A stretch of 64,000 nt of DNA from Heterodera schachtii (Eukaryota; Nematoda; Chromadorea; Rhabditida; Heteroderidae), in assembly GCA_023374025.1 (NCBI GenBank), contig SIJG01000179.1, positions 125,179 through 189,178 of the forward strand, given 5' to 3'. How positions within the stretch are numbered: the stretch's first letter is position 1; every line of letters begins with the position of its first letter. A program made the position numbers and the translations under genes. The notes under the pieces are model-generated. The model saw only the letters and a program-made list of their open reading frames with translations. It was not told where the DNA came from and searched no databases. Positions 1-11,091 of the stretch are shown piece after piece.

Positions 1-442
1 CACAACCCAAACAAGCATTAATTGGTTGATTTAAAAGAGTTAATGGTGGCAGAGGACAAAATTCAATTTCGCCCCCCAAGCTCATTTTCGGGTTTTTGTG
101 GGCGTTAGCGGCTGTGACAGAGTTTAACAAATCCACCAAAGAGAAGTTTTTATTATGTCGAAAGCATTTAATGTGTTTAGCTGGCCAATTTTTTCTTTGA
201 TTCGAAAAATATGACATATTTTGTTTAAAAAATGCACAAGAATATTTACATTTTGAAATTTAGTGTTTTTTTTTTGAATTGTTAGCTAATGTAAGCAATC
301 GCTTAAAAAGTGACAAAGTTTTGACAAAGAATGAAAAGTCAACATCCTAACATAGAAAAAACAAAATTTAATTGGTTAATTTATGCCCCACAAGTAAATA
401 AATGCTGAAATTCTGTCCATCATATTTTGTTTCTTTGTCCAG

Positions 443-651
443 ATTTGAGTTCGTTGGCTGCTGCCGGTGGTGGCCAAATGTGCTCTTCGCAACCGTTTGG
501 CCAAATTTGTCCCTATTCGCCGCCATGCGCCGGCCATAATAATGCAAATGCTAACAGTCAATACGGCACGATGAACAGCAGCAACAGACGGCTAACCGAA
601 ACGGGCATTTTGTACGGGGGCGGACTCAGCAAACAGCAGAGGGACTCACAG
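443..651 (+). CDS. 3' exon B of an unrecognised low-complexity gene (left copy)
   Basis: An acceptor (TTTGTCCAG) precedes an open segment beginning with the two bases that complete a GAT codon and encoding LSSLAAAGGGQM and a Ser/Asn/Gly-rich stretch ending KQQRDSQ. A GT donor (GTGATGG) follows base 651; reading on instead reaches a stop at 712-714, so this may be a terminal exon. Its phase fits exon A seen in the right copy (16130-16297), which ends on a lone G. The exon is absent from the right copy. I do not recognise the family; upstream exons lie outside the window. Confidence 0.55.
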
Positions 652-1378
652 GTGATGGCCAAGCCAAAGCCAAATGGAATGGGACAAAAGACACAAAGGG
701 ACAATCGGACCTAGGGGGACAAATGGTCGAAAAAATGGAAAAACAAACGCTGATAATAATGAGACAAAAGAAATCGGAAATTGAAATTCACAGGGAATTG
801 CTTTTAAAATGATCAGACTGACAATGAAATCCCGTGGGTACTTATGCATAATTGGCGCCTATTTTTATGCTTTTAATTTTAGGTTACTATTTTGAAATAT
901 ATTTATGCAATTTGTAACTTTAAACAAAATTAAATAAACCCAAAACACTTCCCTATGAATCGACACATTTAAATTTAATTGCTTATATTTTTTGTGAAAT
1001 TGTACAGTTAAGTGAATATTGTAATAATTCCAAATTTCGCTTCCCCGGCGGCGTCTTTCGGCTTCGTCTAATCCCTCAACTCAAAAAATATTTCTAAACA
1101 CAAACTTTGGTCATTTTGTTGACAAAATCTGTTAGCAAATTGTGCACAAATTTTCAAAAATTTCACTATCGGAGGCTTTAATTTATTTCATTAGCCATTT
1201 TATAATGCAAAAATGTTTTCGTAGCATTTACTCATTTAACATTTTCCAATTCCGAGAGACACAAAAAAATTTATTTCGTAAATTTTCTTTTTCGTTTTTT
1301 TTTGCTTAAAATTCGATTTCGGCGGGAGCCTTTCCCTTCATTGAGTTCAAATTAAAACTTTCCACTCGCTTTTTTCAG

Positions 1379-1531
1379 ATTTGCGATTGGCTTCAGACGG
1401 CGATGATGGCCATGAGAGTGGGCGAAGGCGGCGCCGAAGGGACCGGCGGAAGCGAAAGTCCGCCCGAAATGGGCGGCACGCAATTTGGCCAGCCGAGGCC
1501 AACGGCACAAAAGGGGGCGGAACAGCAGTGA
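1379..1531 (+). CDS. Terminal exon C of the same unrecognised gene (left copy, apparently frameshifted)
   Basis: It follows a TTTTTCAG acceptor. Two frames are possible. With the first bases completing GAT, the product is DLRLASDGDDGHESG followed by a basic run (RRRRRRDRRKRK). In frame from the first base it reads ICDWLQTAMM and stops at 1529-1531 after KGAEQQ. Against the right copy, 4 of 7 substitutions are silent in the first frame and none in the second, so the first is the conserved one. A 2-bp difference (GAGG here, GAGAGG in the right copy) shifts this copy out of that frame. The copy is probably damaged. Confidence 0.5.
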   Translation: MCDWLQTAMMAMRVGEGGAEGTGGSESPPEMGGTQFGQPRPTAQKGAEQQ

Positions 1532-1533
1532 AT

Positions 1534-3264
1534 TGGAACAGAGAGAAAGGGCAGCAGAGAAACGGGAAAAACACACGAAAAGAGAGGGAGAGAGAAAGAG
1601 AGACAATCCCAGAGAAAACGGAAGAACAAAACCCAAAGAATTAAAAAGCACAATTAGCAGAGGAAAAACAACTCATCAATTCATTCATTGTCCCCCATTT
1701 TGAGGGGAAATCAAATCGCTGACAATTTTAGACATTTTTGATTGATTAATTAATTAATTGATTTAACTAATCATATGTTATATAATAAACAAATACTATC
1801 AAATTTTTAGCTCCGAGTCTGTTATCAAGTGTGGAGTGGGTGAAGAGATAGAGAATACGCCTAAGGGAATTACGAAAAAATTAAGAAATATGGTTTCTTA
1901 GAGCGACATTGGGACGGGCGGATTTTTGGGAAAAACGTGGCCGGACTTAACGGGACTAAATGGCGTGGAAATTGATTTCCAACCAGAATCCAAGAAATTT
2001 TTTTAAATAATTAATTATTTTATAAGTTAGAAAATTAAATAAAAATAAAATTGTTTGTCTTTTTAATTATACTTTAATTTACCTAATTAATTTAAATGAA
2101 TCAGAATCTGGAACGCTTGTTTTCTTAAGCAAATTCTAAGCTGGTTGTGGCCTTCAGCAAACCAAATTAAATATCTATTTTTTCAAAAAAACTATTAAAA
2201 GACATAAAAATTTGTCGAAAATTATTAAAATTTATTATGTAATTCTTTTGAAGAAAAAAATGGTTAAATGAATTAAATTAATCAAACTATTTAGTAAAAT
2301 TAAATTTAAAAAAATGATAATATGTCGTTCCGTTGGCCGCAAATGTCGGAAAAGGCCCTCAAGAAATGGGCAGCAAATGTTGGTTTTTGGCTGGGTCTTT
2401 CTTCCAATTTTCACCGATTCCCATTCTTTTCTTACCATTGCTTATTTTTGTTGTTTCTTTGGGGTCTTATCGGGGTTTGAGCTGATATACCATAAAATAT
2501 GCACCAAAAAGCAAAAAATTTTCTTCCTGTGACCATTAAATTTAAAAAAAGCATTATTATTGTAATTAAGTGCGTTTTGAGAAATAATTTAAAAAAACGG
2601 ATTTACATTTTGAGAAAAGTGAACAAATGTTCATTTTTTAATCTTTTCATAAGTACAATTAAATTGATAGGAAATCCTTCCAGAACAAATTGCATAAAAT
2701 GTTTATTCAATCCTTTCACAGAATGTTAAAAAAAGAAAATATAGGCACAAAAAAATATAAATACAAAATATTTGGACAGAGTTTCTTGAACAAAAAGCAC
2801 AAAAATTTCCAAAATCTTCGAATAGCATTCATCAGCAGTTCAGTAAATGTAGGAACCTAAAATTAAATAATTGGACATTTGAATATGTACATTTAATCAA
2901 GCAATCTTTATTTTATTACTTTCTTCGGCAATTTGAATGAGTTTTTGCCATTTGCCATTCCCACCAGTGCCTCCATCAAATAGCAAAGCGTCCAAAAAAC
3001 TTTGGCAATTCGTTGCTTTTCCACGTCCTGAACCATTGGCATTTGTCAAAAAAACACTTCTTACTTCACATCAACATAAGCATGCTTATACATATATAGG
3101 TGTTAAGAATAAATGTAATATTTCAATCAGTGAAGCGAGCGATTGGGATTCTCTCTCTTCACTGATTCAAATTCATGAAAAATGCTTTGATCGCTTGTCC
3201 CAGAAAATGGAACCGTCATGAGTTCTCCAATATCTCGGACAATACCCCCACCCCCGAAACGGGC
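1534..3264. other. Gene-free AT-rich stretch
   Basis: Only short open frames without splice context or protein resemblance. Long A/T runs and AATTAATTAATT repeats dominate. Nothing here supports a gene. Confidence 0.6.
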
Positions 3265-3553
3265 CAGTTGCGTCTGAGCCAAGTTTAGACCACCATAACT
3301 TTTTTCGAAAGCTCTTAACAAGCTCTATCGGCTATCCAAAAAACAAAGACATACCGACATATAAAAAAGTTATAAATTAAAATATGCAAAAATTCTGACT
3401 TTTGTTGCAACTTTTTTATAAGTTGTTCAATCGCTTAGCAATAGCTTATAAAAGCTTCTAAACATGAAGAGCTTTCGAACGATGCCAAATTTATAAAATT
3501 TGACTAACAAAGAAAAAAGTTATGGTGGTCTAAACTTGGCTCAGACGCAACTG
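3265..3553. mobile_element. Foldback (MITE-like) element, ~290 bp
   Basis: CAGTTGCGTCTGAGCCAAG at 3265 recurs as its reverse complement ending at 3553. The arms are about 40 bp and also cover the GTTTAGACCACCATAACTTT part. The interior carries a degenerate 'GAGCTTTCGAACGATGCC' motif also seen in the foldbacks near 43.6, 51.6 and 59.3 kb. No coding capacity. Confidence 0.8.
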
Positions 3554-3695
3554 ACCCCTACCGCCCTCCCCCCCCCCCAATTCCTCGGTAGGGTTTATCT
3601 TTTGTTGTTGTACCATTAATCCTTCACTTTTCCCCTTCGCTGTTTCTCTTGTAAGGCCGCGGTTCATTTTGACCAACGCAACAGCAGCACGGTCC

Positions 3696-3862
3696 TTCGT
3701 TTGTCTGTTTTTGCTTTTGTCCGTTTGTCTGTTTTTGCTTTTGTCCGTTTGTCTGTTTTTGCTTTTGTCCGTTTGTCTATTAACGATTTCGTCCATTTGT
3801 CTGTTTCTGCTTTCGCCCATTTGTCTGTTTTTGCCTTCGTCCGTTTGTCTGCTGCTGCTTTG
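3696..3862. repeat. 24-bp minisatellite
   Basis: About seven copies of a 24-bp unit (TTTGTCTGTTTTTGC plus TTTTGTCCG), the first three nearly identical and the later ones diverged. Because 24 is a multiple of three, the minus strand stays open and reads as repeats of DKSKNRQT. I treat that reading as a by-product of the repeat. Confidence 0.85.
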
Positions 3863-3974
3863 GTTGTTGTTCTGTTCCATTTTGTTCGTCTCTTCCTACA
3901 TAAATTATGACTTTTTTATAATTATTTTAAATTGATTATTTTTGTTGCATTAATTGCTCCCTCCCCTCGGGGGT

Positions 3975-4275
3975 TTCTTTTTTCACTTTTTTGCCTTTTC
4001 TTTTTCTTTTTTCACTTTTTTGCCTTTTCTTTTTCTTTTTTCTCTTTTTTGTCTTTTCTTTTTCTCTTTTTCCCTTTTTTGCCTTTTCTTTTTCTTTTTT
4101 CTCTTTTTTGTCTTTTCTTTTTCTCTTTTTCCCTTTTTTGCCTTTTCTTTTTCTTTTTTCTCTTTTTTGTCTTTTATTTTTCTCTTTTTCCCTTTTTTGC
4201 CTTTTCTTTCTCCGCTTTTTTCTCTTTGTCCGTCTCTTCCTTTTGTCCTTCGTTTTGCTCTTTTTCTTCTCTTTC
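3975..4275. repeat. Polypyrimidine tandem repeat (~60-bp unit)
   Basis: At least three near-identical ~60-bp units made of CTTTT, TTGCC and TTGTC blocks, almost pure pyrimidine on the plus strand. It overlaps the 3' end of the minus-strand K/E-rich gene, whose lysine-rich tail is encoded by it. Confidence 0.85.
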
Positions 4276-5141
4276 GGTTGACTTTTTCTGCTTTTCCTCC
4301 CATTGTTCGTTCTTTTTCTCTCTTTTTTCTTCTTTTTCCTCCTTTTCCGTTACTTTCGTTTCCTTTTTTTCTTTCTCTTTCCCGTCGATGCCATCGCTAA
4401 TAATTGGGCAAATTTGCTCAAATGCGAACTTTGACAGACTGAAAAAATGAAATTAAAGGAAAAAAGTAAAAAGTTCTTTTTTATATCATTTATTTTTCCA
4501 AAATTAATTCAATTATTTATAAAAATTATTATTTCGAATTAATTAATTATTTAATTTTATTTTTGGATTTTATCAATTATAAATAATTTTAAATTCACCT
4601 TTCTTTGTACATTTTCTGTTGTTTTCTAATCTCTCGTGCATTCATTCGTTGTTTTTCCTTGGCCTAAAAATGGTTGCCAAATTTGGGTTTTTGGGTGGGC
4701 AATTTATTCTTTTTTTTCTCCCTTTCCCCTCAAATATTTTCCAATGATTTTTTGTCAGAATCTCCCGCTTTTAGGCCCCAAATTATTGTGAAAGAATACG
4801 CGGACTGACTTCATGCTCCTCCATTTGCTTCTTGAACTGATCAGCAATGCGAAGAACATTTGCTAAAATTATTTCATTAATTTCCTTTTTCCCGAATTAA
4901 TTTTTTCAATTAAATTAATTAATTAATAATCCGTTTGTCTTTTGCTGACAAATAATTGACCATTCTTTGGAATTTTTTCTCCTCCGTCCTCCTCCTCATT
5001 GTTCGATTGGTCCGCCATTTTCTCCTTGGGACTTTCCCGGCGGCGTAAAAACTCGTGGATCAGAAAGCGATCGGCGCAGTAATTTTGGGCACACTTTGAC
5101 AAATTCAGCAGAGAGCCACCATTGTTTTGATTTTGATGGCA
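4174..5141 (-). CDS. Unknown protein with Cys pair, coiled-coil segment and K/E-rich tail
   Basis: Four exons join in phase on the minus strand: 4961-5141, 4810-4862, 4599-4663 and 4438 down to a TAA at 4174-4176, giving 187 codons. Visible parts are CAQNYCADRFLIHEFLRRR, an acidic EEEDGG stretch, a coiled-coil-like segment (QFKKQMEEHEAKEKQRMN) and a tail of Lys/Glu-rich repeats. A further 5' exon near 5190-5270 could supply a membrane segment (RHRLLFLGGAFASVGV), but its own start is unresolved: an ATG (MSAFLRYLPNL) lies just upstream, separated by four bases that break the frame. The stop codon comes from a single G-to-T change in one unit of the pyrimidine repeat. I do not recognise the family. 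Confidence 0.55.
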
Positions 5142-5279
5142 CTATTTGTCAACAAAATTATGGAAAAAATCGTAGAAAAAAATTCTATAATTACCAAAAC
5201 AGCGGCCGTGGCACAAACGCCGACCGAAGCAAAAGCACCGCCGAGAAAAAGCAAACGATGGCGAAACTTACAAATTAGG

Positions 5280-7248
5280 CAAATAGCGCAGAAAGGCGGA
5301 CATTATTTACATAAATGTATTAAGAGAATGAGTTAATAGAAATGGGAGGCTAAAATTGAAAATTCGCTGTCTCTTTACGGTGTTATTAATAGCTCCTAAT
5401 TAGAGGGTAGGCCGAGTCGGGACAGGGTCCAATTCGAGACTTATGGACTCAGTCTTCAAATTGACTGAAAATTCACAAATTCCTTAGCTAGGGTTGCAAA
5501 ATTTCAATGGTTTTGTTCGGTTCTGGAAGATTTTATAAAATCCTCATACATTCGTCAAAACTTAAAATGCTTATTTTTCAGACCCTCCCCATTTAATGAG
5601 TATTTATAATAAGTTGGAATTAGAAGTGCAGAATCTATCTGTCTGTAATTACGAATGGGAAAAAGGGGTCCGTGGGTGCCGATCAGGGACGCGCGAAGCT
5701 CGGTTTGGCACTCGAAGCCGAAGCCGAAGGCGAAGCCTAATTTTTTTCGAAGCACGAAGTTCCAAGTTCGAAGCACAAAAAACCCGAAGTTTTCGAAGCT
5801 CGAAGCACGAAGTTTTTGAAAAAATTATTTTCCATAACAATGATCTTTATTCAAAAAAAAAAAAAAAAAATTATAATTGAGGTTTTTCCGAATAAATTTT
5901 TCCTTTTAATTTTGATTCAACGAAAATTTGTCATTTCTTAAGTCTTTCGCGGTTTCTAAGTCAAGGCAACGAACATTTTTATTTTACCCGGGAAAATTTT
6001 TTTTTAATTTGATTACAATTTGTTAACAGATTTTACTAAAAATTTTCAAATTTTGCGATTTTTAGCCATTTTTCTAAGGAAAATAGGAGTTTAAGGGCAC
6101 GGCGGTGCCGATAGGCGCCCCGGGAGGAAAAATTGGAAATTTGTAAAAATTTTCCGATTTTAAGCCTATTTTTTAAGAAAAACTGGGCGAGGGGTAGTAG
6201 TCGCCGGGTGAAAAGATGCAATTTTTGACCTATAAATTAAAAAATATTACAATCACATCATATTTTTTTAAATGTTAATTTTTGAAAAATTAAAAGAAAA
6301 ACAGATATTTGGAGGGGACCAACGCAAAAATGAGGAAAAGATCTAAGAGCAGCACCCACTGAACCATCCATTTAATGAAGATTAGAAAACAAAAAGTTAA
6401 TTTAAATTAAAGTTACCATAAGCCAATCATTAGGGGTGTATTTTTCACTTTGAAATTTCGATTGTTAGGGGTGTATTTTTCCCGAAACTTCGGGTAAATT
6501 ACCCAAAGCTCGAAGTTCGAAGCTCAAAAAACGAGAAGTTTTCGAAGCTCGAAGTTTCGCCCGTCTCTGGTGCCGATAGGCGCCGGCGCCGCCTGAAAAA
6601 TTTTTGAGAAATTTTGATTAATTTTTAACCAGATTTTTCTAAAAATGACCAAATGTTTCACTTTCTTGAGGTCAATTTTTAAAGAGTTAGTAAGGTGGAG
6701 GCTGCTGGTCGGCGGGCCGATAGGCATCGCTGGAAATTTTTGATATGTAAACTTTTGGTAAAATTGCGATGAATGTTATAAATTTAATAAATTATGTAAA
6801 TTATTTCAGAAAATGTTTGGCATTTTGTCCTATAAAAGTGCAATGCGGAATCATGCGGGATCACGCACAAAAACTCAAATTAACTGACCTCGCTGCGGGA
6901 TTGAAACTCAAAATAAAAAATAGTTAATTAAAATTTTTGAACATTTTTAAATTTCGAGTTTAGAAGAATTTGCGCTTTGTCCCGGTCCGGATTAAAAACC
7001 AAGTACCGGTTCCGTGGTTATTTGACCCGGCAAATCGAACAAATCGTGGCACAGACACAAAATCGAAACATCAGGAAAATTCATATTCAATTGTGAATGC
7101 GGATTATCATCATTGAATAGATTATTTAAAAAATATATATAAATTGTATAAAACGACATATTTTTTAAATATGTCTTTTTAAAATGAATGGAAGAAATGT
7201 TGGTGAAATTGCCATCCGTCATTTTTTTTTTAAATTCTGAATTCGTTT
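5280..7248. other. Repeat-rich intergenic stretch
   Basis: Holds degenerate GAAGCTCGAAGCACGAAG repeats (5690-5820, 6500-6560), three copies of the GGTGCCGATAGGCGCC-type motif (near 6098, 6572 and 6715) and AT-rich filler. No supported gene. Confidence 0.6.
5685..6567. mobile_element. Putative terminal-inverted-repeat element
   Basis: AGGGACGCGCGAAGCTCG at the left mirrors CGAAGTTTCGCCCGTCTCT at the right, with GAAGTTCGAAGC-type repeats just inside both ends. The interior is non-coding. The ends match imperfectly, so boundaries are approximate. Confidence 0.5.
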
Positions 7249-8899
7249 ATAATGGTGCCGACATAATGGTGGGCAATTTTCTGTCGGTTGTCCGACGGAT
7301 TACAGTAACTCCGCCGATAAAGCTGACACGGTCCTTCCTGAACACTTTCATGTACAGCATGCGGCAATCCTCGCGAATGGTTTTGTTCAGTGCAAAATAA
7401 ATTACGGCGGGAAAACCTTTGGAAAAAGAAAAAAATAAATTAATTAATCGTTTTCATTTTTTCATTAAAAATATTACCATGGACATTCAACCTGAAAGTG
7501 TTTTTGGGAAATTTAGCATCGGATTAAGTGCCAAAACTGACCATGCAAATTCGGCGAGAGATCACCCACTGATTAACTGAGTAGCTTTGCATGTATACGT
7601 AAAGAGAGCCGGTCAAAGTGTTGATCAGAGACACCAAAAACACTTGGAAAAAAGTCTGAATGTGCGATACGATTTAAAATAGAGATTGTAATAACCCAAT
7701 TATTCCTAGAAAAATCCGTTATTAATCATTTAAATTATTTTGAAACATCAAATAGCAAAATAAGCACAAAATTTGCAAGAAACCCAAAAAAACTGTGTCC
7801 TAGTAAAGCTAGTTAATCAAATTGCTTATATAAACATTCTTTCAAATTTCCAAATTTCCAAACCCTTTTTTTGCATTGAGTTCAATTCGGAGGCGACAAC
7901 GCCAAACTGTCGCCGATTGCTTTGGACGTTGAAAAACAATTTGCTGGCAAAGAAAAGGTAAATGGCCGAACTCAGAAAAGCGACGGCAATATTATGCACG
8001 ACATGAAGCCAATGTTCATACTGTAGCACAGAAATTAAATTTTTACCCTGCATTTTAATTTGCACATTTATATGATGATCAGTGATTGCTAATCCGCCCC
8101 CCCCCCCACCTGATGATGGTCATCATTACTGTAGCCGACAAATGGGTAGAAGAACCAGCCGAAATAGATGCTACTGTACAGCACCGGTTTGATGAACATG
8201 GCCCAATAGAGGGCGTAGAGAGAGCAGCCGATGACCCAAAGGGTGGTACGGTACCCTTCAAAGAAAACGCGCGAGAAATGGGGCGGAGTGAGCTCGAGAC
8301 AGCGATTGAATGCCAACACCTTGGGTTTGAAAAAGAATATGTCAAAATGACCAAAGAATGTGCCGGTTTTGCCAAGTTCCAAGCTAATTAATTAATGCAT
8401 TACCAAATCAGCAGTGCTTTCGGCCATCCAAATGGCTATAAAATAAAATAGAGAATATAATTTGTAATATTATTTTACAGTGGCCACAATTCCCATCACA
8501 TAAATCAGAATGGGGTGCGAGCAGAACACATCGCCGCGCAGATTAAGCCATCCGCTGAAAAAGCCGAGAATCCACAGAATGCCGAGATCGGTGACGCCGA
8601 TGTAAAAGAGTAATTTGTAGCAGGAATTGTCGTGCAAATGCTTCCAAATGGAGTACATACAGGGCACGTACAGAACCTTTTTTTATTGTTTGAGTACATT
8701 AATTGGAGATGCCAAAATTGCATTTTAATTTAAAAATATTATTTATTTCAGTTACATAATAAATGGCACATAATACACAAATTGTGATCGATTCCGGCAT
8801 AAATTGCGTACTGCGTTCCAAGGGGACGGAGTCAATGTCCAACCAAGTGCAATTGTACAGCCGTTCAAATTCGGCATAACGGAACAGCAGCAATTCCAT
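7249..8899 (-). CDS. Srt-class serpentine chemoreceptor (7TM GPCR), possibly decayed
   Basis: Exons on the minus strand: 8756-8899 (MELLLFRYAEFERLYNCTW), 8479-8676, a short one near 8409-8440 (WMAESTADL), 8110-8319 (VLAFNRCLELTPPHFSRVFF), 7864-8020, one near 7550-7670 (FFQVFLVSLINTLTG) and 7249-7400 (PAVIYFALNKTIRE). The N-terminus, the 'LAFNRC' motif after helix 3 and the 'ALNKTIR' end of helix 7 are hallmarks of the C. elegans srt family. Srt proteins are presumed chemosensory receptors in sensory neurons. Three joins do not keep phase (exons 2/3, 5/6, 6/7). The 5/6 conflict would vanish with one base fewer in a seven-A run at the end of exon 5, so either assembly errors or early pseudogenisation is possible. 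Confidence 0.8.
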
Positions 8900-9661
8900 C
8901 TTTTTAAAATATTTTTATTTAAATTATGTATTTAGAAATTTTTTTTAGAAATCATATAAATGACAACAGATTAACCAAGCTGAAATCATTCACAAGAAGC
9001 TATGCTTGGAGATTTTGAGGAATTCGTGTTAAATCCCATTGAAGAATTTGGAGACAAAAAACTTCAAAAAGAATATTTTAATTTACAAAATTTCGGAATC
9101 CATTTTTTTTATCGTCCAAATGGCACCGGCACTTTTATTTGTTATCACGACAGAAGAATGCTTCGGCAAACTGACAATGCTTATAAAATAAGGGTGCCAC
9201 CCAGCAGTGTTTAGTGGCCAATTAATACCAAGAAGTTATCGTCGTTAAACTGAAAGAGTTTCTGTCTAATTAGTCGGAAGAAGGTCGTTTAACCGATAAT
9301 TGGGCGTGCGAGTGAGAACAATTAGCGCTAAATAGGCCAATTAAAATGATAAAGGAAATAAATTTTTATTTTTTGGGATACAGCACTTCACTCTCAATTA
9401 AAACAAATTATTTTGCTTGACGAGTACCCTGCTATTTTGATGCATGTTCCTGCTATCGGGTAGCGAAGCACGAGAGTCCTCGGTCTTGAGTTGCGGTTGG
9501 AGTTTCTGGTCTTTTTCGGTACTTTATTTTAAATGAATTTTTTTTTTGATAACTTCATTATTCTAGATTTTATATGGATTTTTTGACTTAATGTGGGAAT
9601 TTTGAGCCCAGGGGATACCGCTCGGACAAAATTTTGAAAAGTGTAGACAATTTCTTAATTT

Positions 9662-9844
9662 TTGTCGAAAAATGCTAATACTGATAAGTTTGAAGATTTT
9701 TTATTTTTGCACAAATTTTGCTACAAATTAAAACGATACGGAGGCGAAGTGTTGGACTGCGAGCATAATTTCCACCCGGACTGCTTGAAGTATACGTGTG
9801 CAAGGGGGGGAGGGTCAGTGAAAGGGTCTTACGTTCGACTTTGA
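9662..9844 (+). pseudogene. Possible RING-H2 fragment cut by a foldback element
   Basis: The translation includes GGEVLDCEHNFHPDCLKYTC. The C-x-H-x2-H-x2-C core resembles the middle of RING-H2 domains (ubiquitin ligases), but the flanking Cys pairs are missing. The open frame runs into the element beginning at 9821. It could be a remnant exon of a truncated gene or chance; confidence is low. Confidence 0.3.
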
Positions 9845-10217
9845 CCCACCCATGGGGAGGGTCAGAGCTCCATTTTACTACGTTCGACCACTTTTTCTTA
9901 GTGAAACTTTTTTTTGCTGTTCAAACAATTTTTTGATGATTTTTTTAGACTAATTTTTTGCGGCGTGCTTTTTACTAAACAATTTTGGGGTCCGGGGCGG
10001 TGCCGTAGGCGCCGCCGGTAAAATTTTTTTACAATTTGAGTGTAATTCGTTAACAGGTTTTTACCAAACAGATGTTAGTTTTTTTTTGCGATTTTAAGCC
10101 AACTTTTTTAGGAAAAACTTTGGGAATTTTTTTTCTTAAGGAAATTTGTCTCATTTTTTACTCGACAGACAAAACCCCTCATTTGTCAGGGTTAGTCGAA
10201 CGTAATGACGGCCCTTT
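9821..10217. mobile_element. Foldback element, ~400 bp
   Basis: AAAGGGTCTTACGTTCGACT at the left end is mirrored by GTCGAACGTAATGACGGCCC at the right end, allowing one short insertion. The interior carries one copy of the dispersed GCC-rich motif (9995-10015). Confidence 0.65.
9985..10060 (+). repeat. Dispersed GCC-rich repeat, copy
   Basis: GGGGTCCGGGGCGGTGCCG-type head, then a TAGGCGCCGCCGG core, then an AT stretch with TTCGTTAACAGG. Related copies lie near 6098, 31505, 32700, 57185 (inverted) and 60110. Confidence 0.7.
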
Positions 10218-10342
10218 CCTTGATTTCTACGCTCCCTTTTCTCGCTTTTTCCTTCCGATTTTTCTTTTTTAGATTTTGTGAAATGATGACAAAATTGCGA
10301 ATTCATTTTGAATTTATTAAAAAAAAACATAAAATGATTCTT

Positions 10343-11056
10343 GAAGCAAATCAAAGAGATTAAGCAAAAATGAGACAAAAGCTAAAATATAATAAAATAT
10401 GCATGACAGACAAATAAATCATACAAATACATATATAATAATACTTTACGAAAAGTTGGCTTTTTAATGAATTTTTAGTGTGTTTTTAGGAATTTTCAGT
10501 AATTTCATTAACCCAAAAAATGAAAAAGAATTTCCTCAAAATCGACGCAAATGAGTCGGGCAAATGGAATTTGATTTCTATTCTTTGGCTTTAATTTTGG
10601 GATATCGGTGGATGTGTATGTTTATTCTACCGAAATCCTATCCAATGATTTGTGTGTTCTCCTCTAATTGAATCCGTTTTGTTTGACAATTAGCATTAAT
10701 TTATTTGGAAAAAAATTTTCATGATGAAAATTGGGCTCTATTATGGGTTAGGCCTCATAAATTTTCTAAAGCTAATGATTTCGGTGTCGCTGATCAACGA
10801 CTTCGCATCCATTTCGAATCCCGAACCCAAATTCGAAGCAAATTAATTTCCAACAAAAACACACATTTATTGCTCCAAATCAATTCAAATTTATGTGGCT
10901 GAAATTATAATGTGCATCCACCTTTTTCCTAGCGTTTAGTTCCTTCTTGAGCAAACAATGATTATCTAAGTTATACTAATAAATTGTGTCATGCGCACAC
11001 GTGACATGGGTAAACCACGACCACGGGTGCGCTTTTAGAGGCCAAGAAGGTGAATG
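10343..11056 (+). repeat. Direct repeat, left copy (3' side of the serpin)
   Basis: About 710 bp, highly similar to 14398-15143 in the same orientation, from GAAGCAAATC through CCAAGAAGGTGAATG. It ends 35 bp beyond the serpin stop codon. With the right copy lying 24 bp upstream of the serpin ATG, the pair bracket the gene closely, as expected of a former tandem gene array. Confidence 0.9.
10993..11032 (+). other. 40-nt hairpin motif, copy 1
   Basis: Starts GCGCACACGTGACATGG, ends CCACGACCACGGGTGCGC, followed by TTTT. The outer six bases pair perfectly (GCGCAC/GTGCGC), then one mismatch, four pairs, an internal loop and a short inner stem closing a GTAAA loop. Copies 2 and 3 lie at 15079 and 15251. 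Confidence 0.6.
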
Positions 11057-11091
11057 CTCAAAATCAAAAACATTTTACAAATGAAATGGAA

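Larger units (their letters stand above)
1..1533 (+). repeat. Left arm of a large inverted duplication
   Basis: Positions 1-250 and about 1100-1533 match the reverse complement of 15368-16062 almost base for base, including the CACAACCCAAACAAGC start and the terminal exon. About 850 bp (roughly 253-1100), carrying the exon at 443-651, is present only here. The arms are inverted and about 14 kb apart. The left arm probably continues upstream of the window. Either the right arm lost the 850 bp or the left arm gained it. Confidence 0.9.
8900..10342. other. Intergenic stretch upstream of the Srt gene
   Basis: Contains an isolated 70-codon open frame at 9002-9214 with no recognised domain or splice context, a RING-like fragment at about 9662-9800 and a foldback element at 9821-10217. 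Nothing else is supported. Confidence 0.5.

Noticed and set aside
3530..3880. Minus-strand frame with DKSKNRQT repeats
   Set aside because: The 24-bp unit is a multiple of three, so openness is automatic; the frame also runs into the foldback arm.
3932..4450. Plus-strand frames rich in Phe, Leu and Ser at the pyrimidine repeat
   Set aside because: Opposite strand of the K/E-rich coding exon and its repeat; several frames are open at once because of composition.
4967..5278. 103-codon plus-strand frame opposite the K/E-rich gene
   Set aside because: Minus-strand exons here join in phase over four exons, so this is the shadow strand.
5190..5380. PEX3-like N-terminus (MSAFLRYLPNL plus a membrane segment)
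   Set aside because: The two parts are separated by a frame break of four bases and the downstream exons do not resemble PEX3.
9002..9214. 70-codon plus-strand frame (MLGDFEEFVLNPIEEFGDKK)
   Set aside because: Reasonable composition, but no domain, splice context or homologue recognised; left unannotated.
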